A stretch of DNA of 64,000 nucleotides, from contig CALMPI010000018.1 of the NCBI GenBank assembly GCA_937872175.1, positions 1 through 64,000 of the forward strand, given 5' to 3'. This DNA comes from an uncultured Flavobacteriales bacterium. Lineage in GTDB: Bacteria > Bacteroidota > Bacteroidia > Flavobacteriales_F > PHOS-HE28. Both the position numbers and the translations under genes were made by a program. A model generated the notes under the pieces. The model ran no database searches. It saw only the letters and a program-made list of their open reading frames with translations, and had not been told where the DNA came from. Below are positions 19,011 to 27,133 of the stretch, in pieces (position 1 is the stretch's first letter; each line of letters begins with the position of its first letter).

Positions 19011-19163
19011 GCACCGGTCGCCGGGCGGGGCGGCGCCGGACGGGCGGAAGTTCCCATGCGCCCCTGTTGATGGGTGTGGCACGACCCTTGCCGGACGCCG
19101 CCGCGCGGGCCCCGGCCGTCATGCACCTGACGGAAGGCAGTGCGCCGCACCGGAAAAGAACCC

Positions 19164-19171
19164 CACCTTTG
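19164..19171 (+). promoter_or_regulatory. -7 box CACCTTTG of the DUF4920 gene
   Basis: Near-consensus box 48 nt before the ATG at 19220; one of the few promoters here that leaves a real 5' leader. Confidence 0.5.
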
Positions 19172-19219
19172 CATCCAACCCCAACGACAACGCCCGCGCC
19201 GGGCCTGCGGCGCACGACC

Positions 19220-19714
19220 ATGAAGAACCTCCACACCCTGAGCCTCGCCGCCGCCCTCGTGCTGGGCACGGCCGTCCACGCCCAGACCCCCGCCCGCAAC
19301 GCCTCCGGCGCCCCCGTGCCCATGGAGAGCTATGGCAAGGCCATCACCCCGGACGGCGCCATCAGCGCCTTCGACCTGATGGACCGCATGAAGGCCAGCG
19401 AGACCGTGACCGCCAAGGTGGCCGTGGAGGTGCTCACGAGCTGCGCCAAGAAAGGCTGTTGGATGGACGTGGCCCTGCCCAATGGCGAGGTGATGAAGGT
19501 CCGCTTCGTGGACTACGGCTTCTTCGTGCCCACGGAGGGCCTCACCGGCAAGCGCGCCATCATGCAAGGCGTGGCCAGCAAGGAGGTGATCGATGTGGCC
19601 ACCCAGCGCCACTACCTGGAGGACGCCGGCAAGAGCAAGGAGGAGATCGAGAAGATCACCGAACCCAAGATCGCCTACACCTTCCTGGCGGACGGCGTGC
19701 TGATCGGTGACTGA
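19220..19714 (+). CDS. DUF4920 domain secreted protein
   Basis: A 164-residue exported protein. It has a signal peptide (1-22, ending TAVHAQ) and the DUF4920 body: YGKAIT near residue 40, then TSCAKKGCWMD (two cysteines) and VRFVDYGFFVP. The family is common in Bacteroidota and of unknown function; the CxxxxCW pattern suggests a metal or thiol site. I chose ATG at 19220 because upstream residues give no signal peptide. Its end overlaps the region of the next gene's possible starts, so the PAP2 gene is probably co-transcribed. Confidence 0.85.
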   Translation: MKNLHTLSLAAALVLGTAVHAQTPARNASGAPVPMESYGKAITPDGAISAFDLMDRMKASETVTAKVAVEVLTSCAKKGCWMDVALPNGEVMKVRFVDYGFFVPTEGLTGKRAIMQGVASKEVIDVATQRHYLEDAGKSKEEIEKITEPKIAYTFLADGVLIGD

Positions 19715-19736
19715 TCACGCAGTGAACGATCGGGTG

Positions 19737-19761
19737 CGGCCCGGAGCGATGCTCCGGGCCG
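19737..19761 (+). promoter_or_regulatory. Perfect hairpin with the PAP2 start codon in its loop
   Basis: An 11-bp perfect inverted repeat, CGGCCCGGAGC / GCTCCGGGCCG, with a 3-nt loop GAT. The ATG at 19749 begins in the loop and its G opens the right arm. It could hide the start codon, or terminate some DUF4920 transcripts 23 bp after their stop. Confidence 0.5.
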
Positions 19762-20477
19762 TGCTGTTGGCGGCCGTGCTGACCGCGCCGCCGGACGCGC
19801 ACGGCCAGCGTGCGCACACCCTCGACCCCGGGCGCGAGGCCGCCTTCGTGGGCGCCGGCCTGCTGCTGAACGGCACCGCCCTGCTGCTGCCCGCCGATAC
19901 CGCCGGCCTCTGGGCCCGGCACAGCGTGCGTGACCGCGCCACGCTGCCGGCCTTCGACCGGGGGGCCGCCTTCCGCTGGTCGCCCCCGGCCCACCAGGCC
20001 AGCAACATCCTCTTCGCCTCGGCCCTGATGCTGAGCGCGGTGGGGCCGGTACTGGCCTACGCTGACGACGGTCCCGGGGTGCCCGCTGCGATCGTGGGCG
20101 AAACCTTCCTGCTCTCCGCCGGCCTCACCAGTGTGGTGAAGGCCGTCACCAACCGTCCGCGGCCGCTGGTGTTCAACCCCGACGCGCCGATGCACGAGCG
20201 GCGCGAGCGCGACGCCTTCCGCTCGTTCTGGAGCGGGCACGCGGCCAACACGGCGGCGCTGACGGTGAGCGCGGCGATGCTGGTGGACCGCGCCGATGTG
20301 GACCCCGCGGTACGCACCACCACCTGGGCGGGCGCCGTGGCCGTACCTGTGCTCATGGGCTGGCTGCGCGTGCGGGCCGGGAAGCATTTCCCCACGGACG
20401 TGTTGGCAGGTTGCCTGGCCGGGGCCGTGGTGGGTTGGGCGGTGCCCTACTTTCACCGCCCCGAGAACCAGCCCTGA
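19749..20477 (+). CDS. PAP2-family lipid phosphatase
   Basis: A 242-residue protein with a signal peptide from the chosen start (MLRAVLLAAVLTAPPDAHGQ). It carries the three PAP2 signatures in order: KAVTNRPRPL, SFWSGHAANT and RVRAGKHFPTDVLAG. These enzymes remove phosphate from phosphatidic acid or undecaprenyl diphosphate at the periplasmic face. GTG starts at 19707 (overlapping the DUF4920 stop) and 19722 are possible and would add 9-14 polar residues; the ATG gives the better signal peptide. The next gene starts 3 nt after the stop. Confidence 0.85.
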   Translation: MLRAVLLAAVLTAPPDAHGQRAHTLDPGREAAFVGAGLLLNGTALLLPADTAGLWARHSVRDRATLPAFDRGAAFRWSPPAHQASNILFASALMLSAVGPVLAYADDGPGVPAAIVGETFLLSAGLTSVVKAVTNRPRPLVFNPDAPMHERRERDAFRSFWSGHAANTAALTVSAAMLVDRADVDPAVRTTTWAGAVAVPVLMGWLRVRAGKHFPTDVLAGCLAGAVVGWAVPYFHRPENQP

Positions 20478-20480
20478 TCC

Positions 20481-21419
20481 ATGTCCGCCGCCCCCCGCTT
20501 CGCGCTCGCCGTCCATGGCGGCGCCGGCACCATCGCCCGCTCCGAGATGAACCCCGCCCGTGAGAAGGCCTACCGCGACGGGCTGGAACAGGCCCTGCGC
20601 CAGGGCGGTGCGGTGCTGCGCGAGGGCGGCAGCGCGCTGGACGCCGTGGAGGTCGCCGTGCGCAGCCTGGAGGACTGCCCGCACTTCAACGCCGGGCGCG
20701 GCGCCGTCTTCAATGCCGACGGCCAGCACGAGATGGACGCCTCGGTGATGCGCGGCGACACCCTGCAGGCCGGCGCCGTGGCCTCCGTGCAGAACGTGCG
20801 CAACCCCGTCACCCTCGCCCGCCGCGTGATGGAGAAGAGCCCCCACGTGCTCCTCAGCGGCCTCGGCGCCTTCGAGTTCGCCCACAAGGAGAAGATCCTG
20901 CTGGAGGACGACCAGTACTTCTTCGACCAGTTCCGCTACGAGCAGTGGCAGCGCACCAAGGGCACCGATGCTTACCAGCTGGACCACAGCGACGGGGAGC
21001 ACAAGTACGGCACCGTGGGCGCCGTGGCGCTGGACGTGCACGGCCACCTGGCCGCTGCCACCAGCACCGGCGGCATGACCAACAAGCGCTGGATGCGCAT
21101 CGGCGACAGCCCCCTCATCGGTGCGGGCACCTACGCCAACGACGCCACCTGCGCGGTGAGCTGCACGGGCCATGGCGAGAGCTTCATCCGTGCCGTGGCG
21201 GCCCACGATGTGCACGCGCTGATGGCCTACAAGGGCCTCTCGCTCGCCGAGGCCGTGCGCGTGGTGGTGCACGACAAGCTGCCCCCGCTGGACGGCGATG
21301 GCGGGTTGATCGCCGTGGACCGCGCCGGCCACGTGGTGCTCGACTTCAACTGCACCGGCATGTACCGCGGATGGCTTGCGCCCGATGGCACGCCGGTGAC
21401 GGCGATCTTCAAGGACTAG
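20481..21419 (+). CDS. iaaA: Isoaspartyl peptidase / L-asparaginase (Ntn hydrolase)
   Basis: A 312-residue N-terminal-nucleophile hydrolase with an N-terminal VHGGAG motif, GRGAVFNADG, and the autocleavage site KYGTVGAVALD, where Thr178 becomes the nucleophile of the beta subunit, followed by TSTGGMTNKRWMRIGDSPLIGAG. It hydrolyses isoaspartyl dipeptides and asparagine. There is no signal peptide, so it should be cytoplasmic. It is translationally close to the PAP2 gene (3 nt), but a functional link is not obvious. Confidence 0.9.
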   Translation: MSAAPRFALAVHGGAGTIARSEMNPAREKAYRDGLEQALRQGGAVLREGGSALDAVEVAVRSLEDCPHFNAGRGAVFNADGQHEMDASVMRGDTLQAGAVASVQNVRNPVTLARRVMEKSPHVLLSGLGAFEFAHKEKILLEDDQYFFDQFRYEQWQRTKGTDAYQLDHSDGEHKYGTVGAVALDVHGHLAAATSTGGMTNKRWMRIGDSPLIGAGTYANDATCAVSCTGHGESFIRAVAAHDVHALMAYKGLSLAEAVRVVVHDKLPPLDGDGGLIAVDRAGHVVLDFNCTGMYRGWLAPDGTPVTAIFKD

Positions 21420-21482
21420 GTCCGTTCATCCACGGGAGGGACCGGTCGCCCATGCAGGGCGGGGCGGTGCCGTTGGCCGTGC

Positions 21483-21490
21483 CATCTTTG
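21483..21490 (+). promoter_or_regulatory. -7 box CATCTTTG of the lemA operon
   Basis: Near-consensus box, 20 nt before the ATG at 21511, in the 90-bp gap after the asparaginase gene. Confidence 0.55.
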
Positions 21491-21510
21491 CCCCACACCC
21501 TGAACCGACC

Positions 21511-22098
21511 ATGAAACGCCTTCCCCTTCTCATCGGCCTCGGCGCCATCGTCCTCATCGCCCTGTGGGCCATGGGCTTCTACAATGGCACCGTGGGCCTC
21601 AATGAGGACGTCACCAAGCAGTGGAGCAACGTGGAGAACGCCTACCAGCTGCGCGCCGACAAGACCAAGAACCTGGTGGAGATCGTGAAGGGCGCCGCCG
21701 ACTTCGAGAAGGAGACCCTCACCCAGGTGGTGGAGGCCCGCGCCAAGGCCACCAGCACCACCATCGACCCCAGCAACCTCAGCCAGGAGCAGATCAACCA
21801 GTTCCAACAGAGCCAGGACCAGTTCAGCAGTGCCCTTTCGCGGCTGATGGTGGTGGTGGAGCGTTACCCCGAGCTGAAGGCCGTGAAGGGCTTCCAGGAT
21901 TTCCAGGCCCAGTACGAGGGCATGGAGAACCGCATCGGGGTGGAGCGCCGCAAGTACAACGACGTGGCGCGCAACTTCAACACGCGCATCAAGCGCTTCC
22001 CGGGCAACCTGCTGGCGGGGATGTTCGGCTTCGAGGCCAAGGGTTACTTCGAGGCCCAGGAGGGCACCGAGAACGCGCCTGACATCTCCTTCAAGTGA
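21511..22098 (+). CDS. lemA: LemA family protein
   Basis: A 195-residue protein with an N-terminal membrane anchor (5-24) and the LemA helical domain: YNGTVGLNEDVTKQWSNVENAYQLRADKTKNLVE is cut here to its key parts, NxxVxxxWxxVxxxYQ.R.D..PNLV-like. The end has the conserved FPGNLLAGMFGF. LemA proteins usually sit with TPM-domain proteins, as here, and the group's role at the envelope is unresolved. First gene of a tight operon: its stop overlaps the next start as GTGA. Confidence 0.9.
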   Translation: MKRLPLLIGLGAIVLIALWAMGFYNGTVGLNEDVTKQWSNVENAYQLRADKTKNLVEIVKGAADFEKETLTQVVEARAKATSTTIDPSNLSQEQINQFQQSQDQFSSALSRLMVVVERYPELKAVKGFQDFQAQYEGMENRIGVERRKYNDVARNFNTRIKRFPGNLLAGMFGFEAKGYFEAQEGTENAPDISFK

Positions 22099-22562
22099 GC
22101 CAGGCCGCAGCGGTGACCGACGACGACCTCCTCGCCGAGCGCTTCCTGACCCCCACGGAGCGCGAACGGGTGAAGGCCGCCATCGCCCAGGCGGAGCACG
22201 CCACCAGCGGTGAGCTGCGCGTGCACCTGGAGGACCGCTGCGAGGAGGATGTGCTGGACCATGCCGCCTTCATCTTCGACGAGCTGGGCATGCACCGCAC
22301 CGCCGCCCGCAACGGCGTGCTCATCTACGTGAGCGTGGGCGACCACCGGCTGGCGGTGATCGGTGACGCCGGCATCAACGCCGTGGTGCCGCCGAACTTC
22401 TGGAACGATGTGCTCGGCCTGCTGCGCCTGCACTTCGCGGCGGGCCGCCATGCCGAAGGCCTCTGCGAAGCGGCGCACATGGTGGGCCAGAAGCTGAAGG
22501 CCCACTTCCCACGCCGGCACGACGACCGCAACGAACTGTCGGACGACATCAGCATCGGATGA
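22095..22562 (+). CDS. TPM domain protein (cytoplasmic type)
   Basis: A 155-residue protein with a single TPM domain: FLTPTERERVKAAIAQAE, SGELRVHLEDRC and NGVLIYVSVGDHRLAVIGDAGIN. There is no signal peptide or TM. The GTG start overlaps the lemA stop and the stop overlaps the next start as ATGA, which implies translational coupling on both sides. The TPM fold binds divalent metal and some members are acid phosphatases; the role here is not known. Confidence 0.85.
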   Translation: MSQAAAVTDDDLLAERFLTPTERERVKAAIAQAEHATSGELRVHLEDRCEEDVLDHAAFIFDELGMHRTAARNGVLIYVSVGDHRLAVIGDAGINAVVPPNFWNDVLGLLRLHFAAGRHAEGLCEAAHMVGQKLKAHFPRRHDDRNELSDDISIG

Positions 22563-23368
22563 GGTTCCGCCTGCTGCTGATCCTGCCCGCGCTCGTCGCC
22601 TGCCTCACCGCACCCGCGGCGCAGGACGACCCGTGCCTGCCCAAGGCCCCGGACCGCGCGCAGCAGGACCGGCTCGTGTTCCAGCTCGCGCCCCTGCTCA
22701 ACGAGAGCGAGCAGGAGCGCCTGGACCGGAAGCTCACGCGCTTCGCCCAGGAAACGAGCAACCGCATCCTGGTGCTGGTGGTGGACACGCTCTGCGGCTA
22801 CCCGGAGAGCGACTATGCCTTCGCCATCGGCGAGTCGTGGGGCATCGGCGCCACGGGCTTCGACAACGGCGTGGTGGTGCTCATCAAGCCCACCGGACCG
22901 CCCGGGCAGCGCAAGGTCTTCATCGCCACCGGCTACGGCCTGGAGGGTGTCATCCCGGACCTCACCTGCAAACGCATCGTGGACAACGAGATCATCCCGC
23001 GGTTCAAGCAGGGCGAGTACTACGCCGGGCTGGACAAGGCCACCGACGTGTTGATGGGCCTGGCCAAGGGCGAGTTCGACCACGCCAGCTACGACAGCCG
23101 CAAGGTGCCCTGGCCGGTGTTCGTGGTGATGGGCCTGGTGTTCCTGGTCATCATCCTCGGCCTGCGCAGCGGCGTGAAGCGCTATGCGCGCACCAACAGC
23201 GTGGACTTCTGGACGGCGCTGTGGCTGATGAACCAGGCGAGCAGGCGGCACAGCGGACGCTGGGGCGGCTTCACCGGTGGAGGCGGATGGGGCGGAGGTG
23301 GTGGTGGCGGCTTCGGCGGCTTCGGCGGCGGCAGCTTCGGCGGCGGTGGTGCGGGCGGAAGCTGGTGA
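22559..23368 (+). CDS. Membrane-anchored TPM domain protein with Gly-rich tail
   Basis: A 269-residue protein with a signal peptide (1-21), a TPM domain (~35-165; motifs RLDRKLTRFAQETSNRI, FDNGVVVLI, FIATGYGLEGVIPD), one TM (~183-202), and a cytoplasmic or periplasmic tail that ends in a Gly/Trp/Phe-rich stretch of nearly 45 residues finishing GGAGGSW. This is the classic form found beside LemA. It is coupled to the upstream TPM gene by ATGA, and the next gene follows after 3 nt. Confidence 0.88.
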   Translation: MRFRLLLILPALVACLTAPAAQDDPCLPKAPDRAQQDRLVFQLAPLLNESEQERLDRKLTRFAQETSNRILVLVVDTLCGYPESDYAFAIGESWGIGATGFDNGVVVLIKPTGPPGQRKVFIATGYGLEGVIPDLTCKRIVDNEIIPRFKQGEYYAGLDKATDVLMGLAKGEFDHASYDSRKVPWPVFVVMGLVFLVIILGLRSGVKRYARTNSVDFWTALWLMNQASRRHSGRWGGFTGGGGWGGGGGGGFGGFGGGSFGGGGAGGSW

Positions 23369-23371
23369 TCC

Positions 23372-24130
23372 ATGAGCTACTCGAAATGGATCGCGGGCGG
23401 ACTGGGTTGGGCCTTCGGTGGTCCCATCGGCGGCCTGGTGGGCTTCGCCGTCGGCGCCTTGGTGGACGGCCTGCGGGGCGGTGAGGCCCCTCCCGAGCCC
23501 GAGCAGCCCCGCGTGCATGCGCACAGGCCTCGGCCCGGCACCACCACGCGGGGCGACCTGGCCCTGAGCCTCGTGGTGCTCACCGCCGCTCTGATGAAGG
23601 TGGACGGCCGCGTCACCCGCGCCGAGCTCGACCTGGCCCGCGCCTTCTTCCGCAAGCACTTCGGCGAGCCCCAGGCCCAGCAGCTGCTGCTCGTGCTCCG
23701 CGAGGTGCTCAAGCAGCACATCGACCTGCCCGGCGTGTGCGACCAGGTGCGGCGCCACATGCCCCACGCCGCCCGGTTGCAGCTGATCCACTACCTGGTG
23801 GGCCTGGCCCATGCCGACGGCGCCGTGAGCCGCGCCGAGGTGGACCTCATCCGCCGCATCGCCCACCTGCTCAACGTGAGCGACAAGGACCTGGAGAGCA
23901 TCAGCGCCATGTTCGGCCGCACCGACCTCACCCAGGCCTACCGCATCCTGGAGGTGGATCCCGCGGCCAGTGACGACGAGGTGAAGAAGGCCTACCGCCG
24001 CATGGCCATGAAGCACCACCCGGACAAGGTGGGCACCATGGGCGAGGAGGTGCAGCGCGCCGCCGCCGAGAAGTTCAAGAAGGTGCAGGAGGCCTGGGAG
24101 CGGGTGCGCAGCGCGCGCGGCCTCGCCTGA
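23372..24130 (+). CDS. TerB/DjlA-like domain fused to a C-terminal DnaJ domain
   Basis: A 252-residue protein with a Gly-rich N-terminal segment (GGPIGGLVGFAVGALVDGL) like the membrane-associated start of DjlA. A TerB-like all-helical domain follows (~60-185, with paired KVDGRVTRAE and HADGAVSRAE motifs that mark the TerB metal-binding helices), then a C-terminal J domain (~190-250) with the HPD tripeptide at 216-218. It should recruit and activate DnaK at the membrane. It sits 3 nt after the TPM gene, so it belongs to the lemA operon. Confidence 0.88.
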   Translation: MSYSKWIAGGLGWAFGGPIGGLVGFAVGALVDGLRGGEAPPEPEQPRVHAHRPRPGTTTRGDLALSLVVLTAALMKVDGRVTRAELDLARAFFRKHFGEPQAQQLLLVLREVLKQHIDLPGVCDQVRRHMPHAARLQLIHYLVGLAHADGAVSRAEVDLIRRIAHLLNVSDKDLESISAMFGRTDLTQAYRILEVDPAASDDEVKKAYRRMAMKHHPDKVGTMGEEVQRAAAEKFKKVQEAWERVRSARGLA

Positions 24131-24158
24131 TGCGGTGGACCGCTCCGAACGATCGGTC

Positions 24159-24166
24159 TATCTTCG
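24159..24166 (+). promoter_or_regulatory. -7 box TATCTTCG of the TPR-protein gene
   Basis: One mismatch from TANNTTTG, 26 nt before the ATG at 24193, so the gene can be transcribed apart from the lemA operon. Confidence 0.5.
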
Positions 24167-24192
24167 GCATCGATCTTGTCTCCCCCGCACCC

Positions 24193-24912
24193 ATGAAGCA
24201 CCTGATCGCAGCCGCCCTGATCCTGGCGGGCACCTTCGGCGCCAACGCCCAGAAACACGTGTACGAGGACCTGCTGGTGCTCTACGTGGATGAGAACTAC
24301 GAGAAGTGCCTCGGCAAGGCGGAGGGCTACACCCTGAACGACAACACCAAGAAGGACCCCCTGCCCTACCTGTACATGAGCATGTGCCTGTACGAGATGA
24401 GCAAGATCGAAAAGTACCAGGCCGACTACCCAAAGGCCGCCCGCGATGCCGTGAAGTGGGCCGAGAAGTACCGCAAGAAGGACAAGAACAAGGAGTTCTT
24501 CAGCAACTACGAGGACTACTGGGCCGACCTCAACAAGATGAGCATGGAACAGGGGGAGAACTTCTATGAGGAGGGCAGCTACAGCAAGGCCAAGAGCCTG
24601 TTCGATGGCATGGTGGGCTACTATCCGGAAAACCCCGGCGCTTGGATCATGCTCGCCCTGAGCCAGTACAAGAGCAACCTCGTCAAGGAGGGCGACCTCA
24701 GCATGAAGGAGTACGCCAAGGCCGCGTTGAACGCCGACACCGGTTCGCTGCCCGAGGACCAGAGGAAGCTGCTGAAGAACGCGCTGATCCGCTACTCGGA
24801 GTTCCTCAACACCAAGGGCATGCGCGACAGCGCCCGCAGCACCATCGCCCTCGGCAAGGAGCACTTCATGGAGGACCCCGATTTCAAGCTCCAGTACGAG
24901 GAGCTGAACTGA
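24193..24912 (+). CDS. Secreted TPR-like protein
   Basis: A 239-residue exported protein with a signal peptide (1-19, ending GANAQ). The rest is helical, rich in K, Y and E, with at least three TPR-like hairpins (residues ~25-70, ~115-150 with YEEGSYSKAKSLFDGMVGYYPENPG, and ~175-225). TPR proteins of this kind in the phylum act as periplasmic assembly scaffolds; no partner can be named. Codon choice is more A/AAG-rich than its neighbours because of the lysine content. It is followed by the dispersed repeats. Confidence 0.8.
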   Translation: MKHLIAAALILAGTFGANAQKHVYEDLLVLYVDENYEKCLGKAEGYTLNDNTKKDPLPYLYMSMCLYEMSKIEKYQADYPKAARDAVKWAEKYRKKDKNKEFFSNYEDYWADLNKMSMEQGENFYEEGSYSKAKSLFDGMVGYYPENPGAWIMLALSQYKSNLVKEGDLSMKEYAKAALNADTGSLPEDQRKLLKNALIRYSEFLNTKGMRDSARSTIALGKEHFMEDPDFKLQYEELN

Positions 24913-24944
24913 ACGGGCGTTCCCTTCCCTTCCACTTCCTCACA

Positions 24945-25099
24945 CGTCATCGCGAGCCCGGCTTTCCGGGCGAACCGATCTCCCCTCCACACGTCGTCAT
25001 CGCGAGCCCTGCTTTGCGGGCGAAGCGATCTCCCCGGAAGGGATCGGATCACTATTCAGGGAGATCGCCACGCATCCCTCCGAGCTGCTCGCGATGACG
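24945..25099 (-). repeat. Dispersed ~105-bp repeat, copy 3, preceded by a half copy
   Basis: A full element at 24995-25099, which on the minus strand is nearly identical to copy 2 near 14.4 kb, is preceded at 24945-24985 by a truncated copy that has only the CGTCATCGCGAGCCC...CGATCTCCC half. A spacer of about ten bases joins the two. It fills most of the 289-bp gap between the TPR and esterase genes. Confidence 0.8.
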
Positions 25100-25189
25100 G
25101 TCGGGGCACATGAGCACATGGTCACATGGAGCACATGGTCACGACCTGTCCCGCCTCAGCGGGATGCGCACATGCCCCCCCTCCCGCCG

Positions 25190-25197
25190 TAGCTTGG
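25190..25197 (+). promoter_or_regulatory. -7 box TAGCTTGG of the esterase gene
   Basis: One mismatch from TANNTTTG, ending exactly 4 nt before the ATG at 25202; a leaderless arrangement. Confidence 0.6.
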
Positions 25198-25201
25198 CGC
25201 C

Positions 25202-26158
25202 ATGCGCCTGAGCCTGGTCGCCGTTCTCCTGCATGTGGTGCAGCTCGCCGCAGCGGGCAGCGGCCTGCAGGAGGTGAGGGACTTCGGTCCGGACCCGGGC
25301 AACCTGCGCATGTTCGTGCACGGCACGCCGGGCACCGAGGCCGAGCGCCGGCCCTTGGTGGTGGTGCTGCACGGCTGCACGCAACGAGCGCGCCGCATCG
25401 CCGCCCTCAGCGGCTGGAACGACCTGGCCGACCGCGCCGGCTGCCTGGTGCTCTACGTGCAACAACGGCCCATCAACAACAGCCTGCGCTGCTTCAACTG
25501 GTTCCGGCCGGACGACATCCTGCCCGAACAGGGCGAGGTGGGCTCGGTGACCAGCATGGTACGCCACGCGGTGGAGCACCTGGGCGCGGATCCGAAGCGC
25601 GTGCACCTCTACGGCGTGAGCAGCGGCGGCGCGCTGGCCGCGGCCCTGATGGCCTGCGCACCCGACCTCTTCGCCCACGTGGCCATCTTCGCCGGGGCCC
25701 CTTACCGCGCCGCGAACAGCACGTTGGACGCGCGGCTGGTGATCCGCGACCCGCGCGTGCTGCCGCCGGCCACCTGGGCCGAACAGGTGACGGCCCTGCA
25801 CCCCGACCGCAGCGCCCCCTACCCGCCCCTGCTGGTGCTGCACGGCACACAGGACAAGGTGGTGGACTTCGGCCACGGCCTGGCGCTGGTGGCACAGTGG
25901 ACCGCCGTGGCCGGTACGGACTCGGTGCCCGATGCGGTGGACCCGGCGTTCCGCGGGCTGCCGGCCGTGGAACAGCGCATCTACACGGCCGGTGATCGCA
26001 CGGTGGTGACGCTCTACCGCTTCGAGGGGCTCGGGCACCAGCTGCCCATCGACCCGGGCGACCGGCCCCACCAGGGCGGGCGGCGCAGCTGGGTGAGCCG
26101 CGACGTGGACCTGCACAGCACCTGGCTTGTGGCGCAGGCTTTCGGGCTGGTCCAGTGA
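25202..26158 (+). CDS. PHB-depolymerase-family esterase (LpqC/feruloyl-esterase-like), secreted
   Basis: A 318-residue alpha/beta hydrolase with a short signal peptide (1-19). It has VVVLHGCTQ with the oxyanion region, the nucleophile elbow GVSSGG (Ser140), a catalytic Asp in LHGTQDKVVDFGHG (~221) and a His in LGHQLPID (~279). It belongs to the esterase/PHB-depolymerase type-1 family, which cuts polyhydroxyalkanoates, feruloyl or acetyl esters; substrate not determinable. It is convergent with rimK, with 3 bp between stops. Confidence 0.85.
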   Translation: MRLSLVAVLLHVVQLAAAGSGLQEVRDFGPDPGNLRMFVHGTPGTEAERRPLVVVLHGCTQRARRIAALSGWNDLADRAGCLVLYVQQRPINNSLRCFNWFRPDDILPEQGEVGSVTSMVRHAVEHLGADPKRVHLYGVSSGGALAAALMACAPDLFAHVAIFAGAPYRAANSTLDARLVIRDPRVLPPATWAEQVTALHPDRSAPYPPLLVLHGTQDKVVDFGHGLALVAQWTAVAGTDSVPDAVDPAFRGLPAVEQRIYTAGDRTVVTLYRFEGLGHQLPIDPGDRPHQGGRRSWVSRDVDLHSTWLVAQAFGLVQ

Positions 26159-26161
26159 GAC

Positions 26162-27034
26162 CTACACGTGCCGCTCGATGAACTTCACGATCTCGCCGGC
26201 GATGTCCTTGCCGGTGGCGCCCTCGATGCCCTCCAGGCCGGGCGAGCTGTTCACCTCGATCACCAGCGGGCCTCGGTCGCTCTGCAGCATGTCCACCCCC
26301 GCCACATGCAGGCCCAGCGCCTTGGCGGCCTTGATGGCGGTGACCTCCTCCTCGTGGGTGAGCTCGATGAGCTGCGCGGTGCCGCCCCGGTGCAGGTTGC
26401 TGCGGAACTCGCCCTCCTTGCCCGTGCGCTTCATGGCGCCCACCACGCGGCCGTCCACCACGAAGGCCCGGATGTCGATGCCGCGGCTCTCCTTGATGAA
26501 CTCCTGCACGATGACGCGCGCTTTGAGGCTGTTGAAGGCCTCGCACACGGCGATGGCGGCCTTCTTGGTGTCGGCCAGCACCACGCCCAGGCCCTGCGTG
26601 CCCTCCAACAGCTTGATGATGCATGGCGCCCCCCCAACGCTGTCCACGATGCTGCCCACGTCCTTGCTGTAGTTGGTGAACACCGTCTTGGGGATGCCCA
26701 CCCCGCTGCGGGTGAGGATCTGCATGCTGCGCAGCTTGTCCCGGCTGCGCACCAGCGCCTGGCTCTCGGTGGTGGTGAACACCTTCATCATCTCGAACTG
26801 CCGCACCACGGCCGTGCCGTAGAAGGTGACGCTGGCGCCGATGCGGGGAATGATGGCATCCACATCGGATAGGGGCTGGCCGGCGTAGATCACCTGCGGA
26901 TTGCGCCGCTCGATGAGGATGTCACACTTCACGTGGTTGACCACGCGCGCGATGTGGCCGCGCTTCTCGCAGGCCTCGACCAGCCGGCGGGTGGAGTAGA
27001 GCTTGCTGTCGCGCGAAAGGATCACGATGTTCAT
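26162..27034 (-). CDS. rimK: RimK-family ATP-grasp alpha-L-glutamate ligase
   Basis: A 290-residue ATP-grasp ligase: N-terminal preATP-grasp ([18 protein letters not shown]), [17 protein letters not shown], the central ATP-binding core [26 protein letters not shown], and the metal-binding end [18 protein letters not shown]. It should add glutamates to the C-terminus of ribosomal protein S6 or another acceptor. Size and motifs match the short RimK form (~300 residues). The RimB-like protease at 18579-18998 is the expected partner although it is not adjacent here. Confidence 0.9.
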   Translation of the reverse strand: MNIVILSRDSKLYSTRRLVEACEKRGHIARVVNHVKCDILIERRNPQVIYAGQPLSDVDAIIPRIGASVTFYGTAVVRQFEMMKVFTTTESQALVRSRDKLRSMQILTRSGVGIPKTVFTNYSKDVGSIVDSVGGAPCIIKLLEGTQGLGVVLADTKKAAIAVCEAFNSLKARVIVQEFIKESRGIDIRAFVVDGRVVGAMKRTGKEGEFRSNLHRGGTAQLIELTHEEEVTAIKAAKALGLHVAGVDMLQSDRGPLVIEVNSSPGLEGIEGATGKDIAGEIVKFIERHV

Positions 27035-27051
27035 GGCCGGGCGAGGGTGCC

Positions 27052-27059
27052 CAAAGCTA
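27052..27059 (-). promoter_or_regulatory. -7 box TAGCTTTG of rimK
   Basis: Exact TANNTTTG match on the minus strand, 17 nt before the ATG at 27034. Confidence 0.65.
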
Positions 27060-27119
27060 GAGGGGGGCCTGTGCTCCCACCATGAAGCGCGCATGAAAAA
27101 AGTGCGGTGCGACCGGGCG

Positions 27120-27127
27120 TACCTTGG
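27120..27127 (+). promoter_or_regulatory. -7 box TACCTTGG of the mannosyltransferase-like gene
   Basis: One mismatch from TANNTTTG, ending 6 nt before the ATG at 27134; leaderless. It diverges from the rimK promoter within a 99-bp gap. Confidence 0.6.
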
Positions 27128-27133
27128 CGCCCG

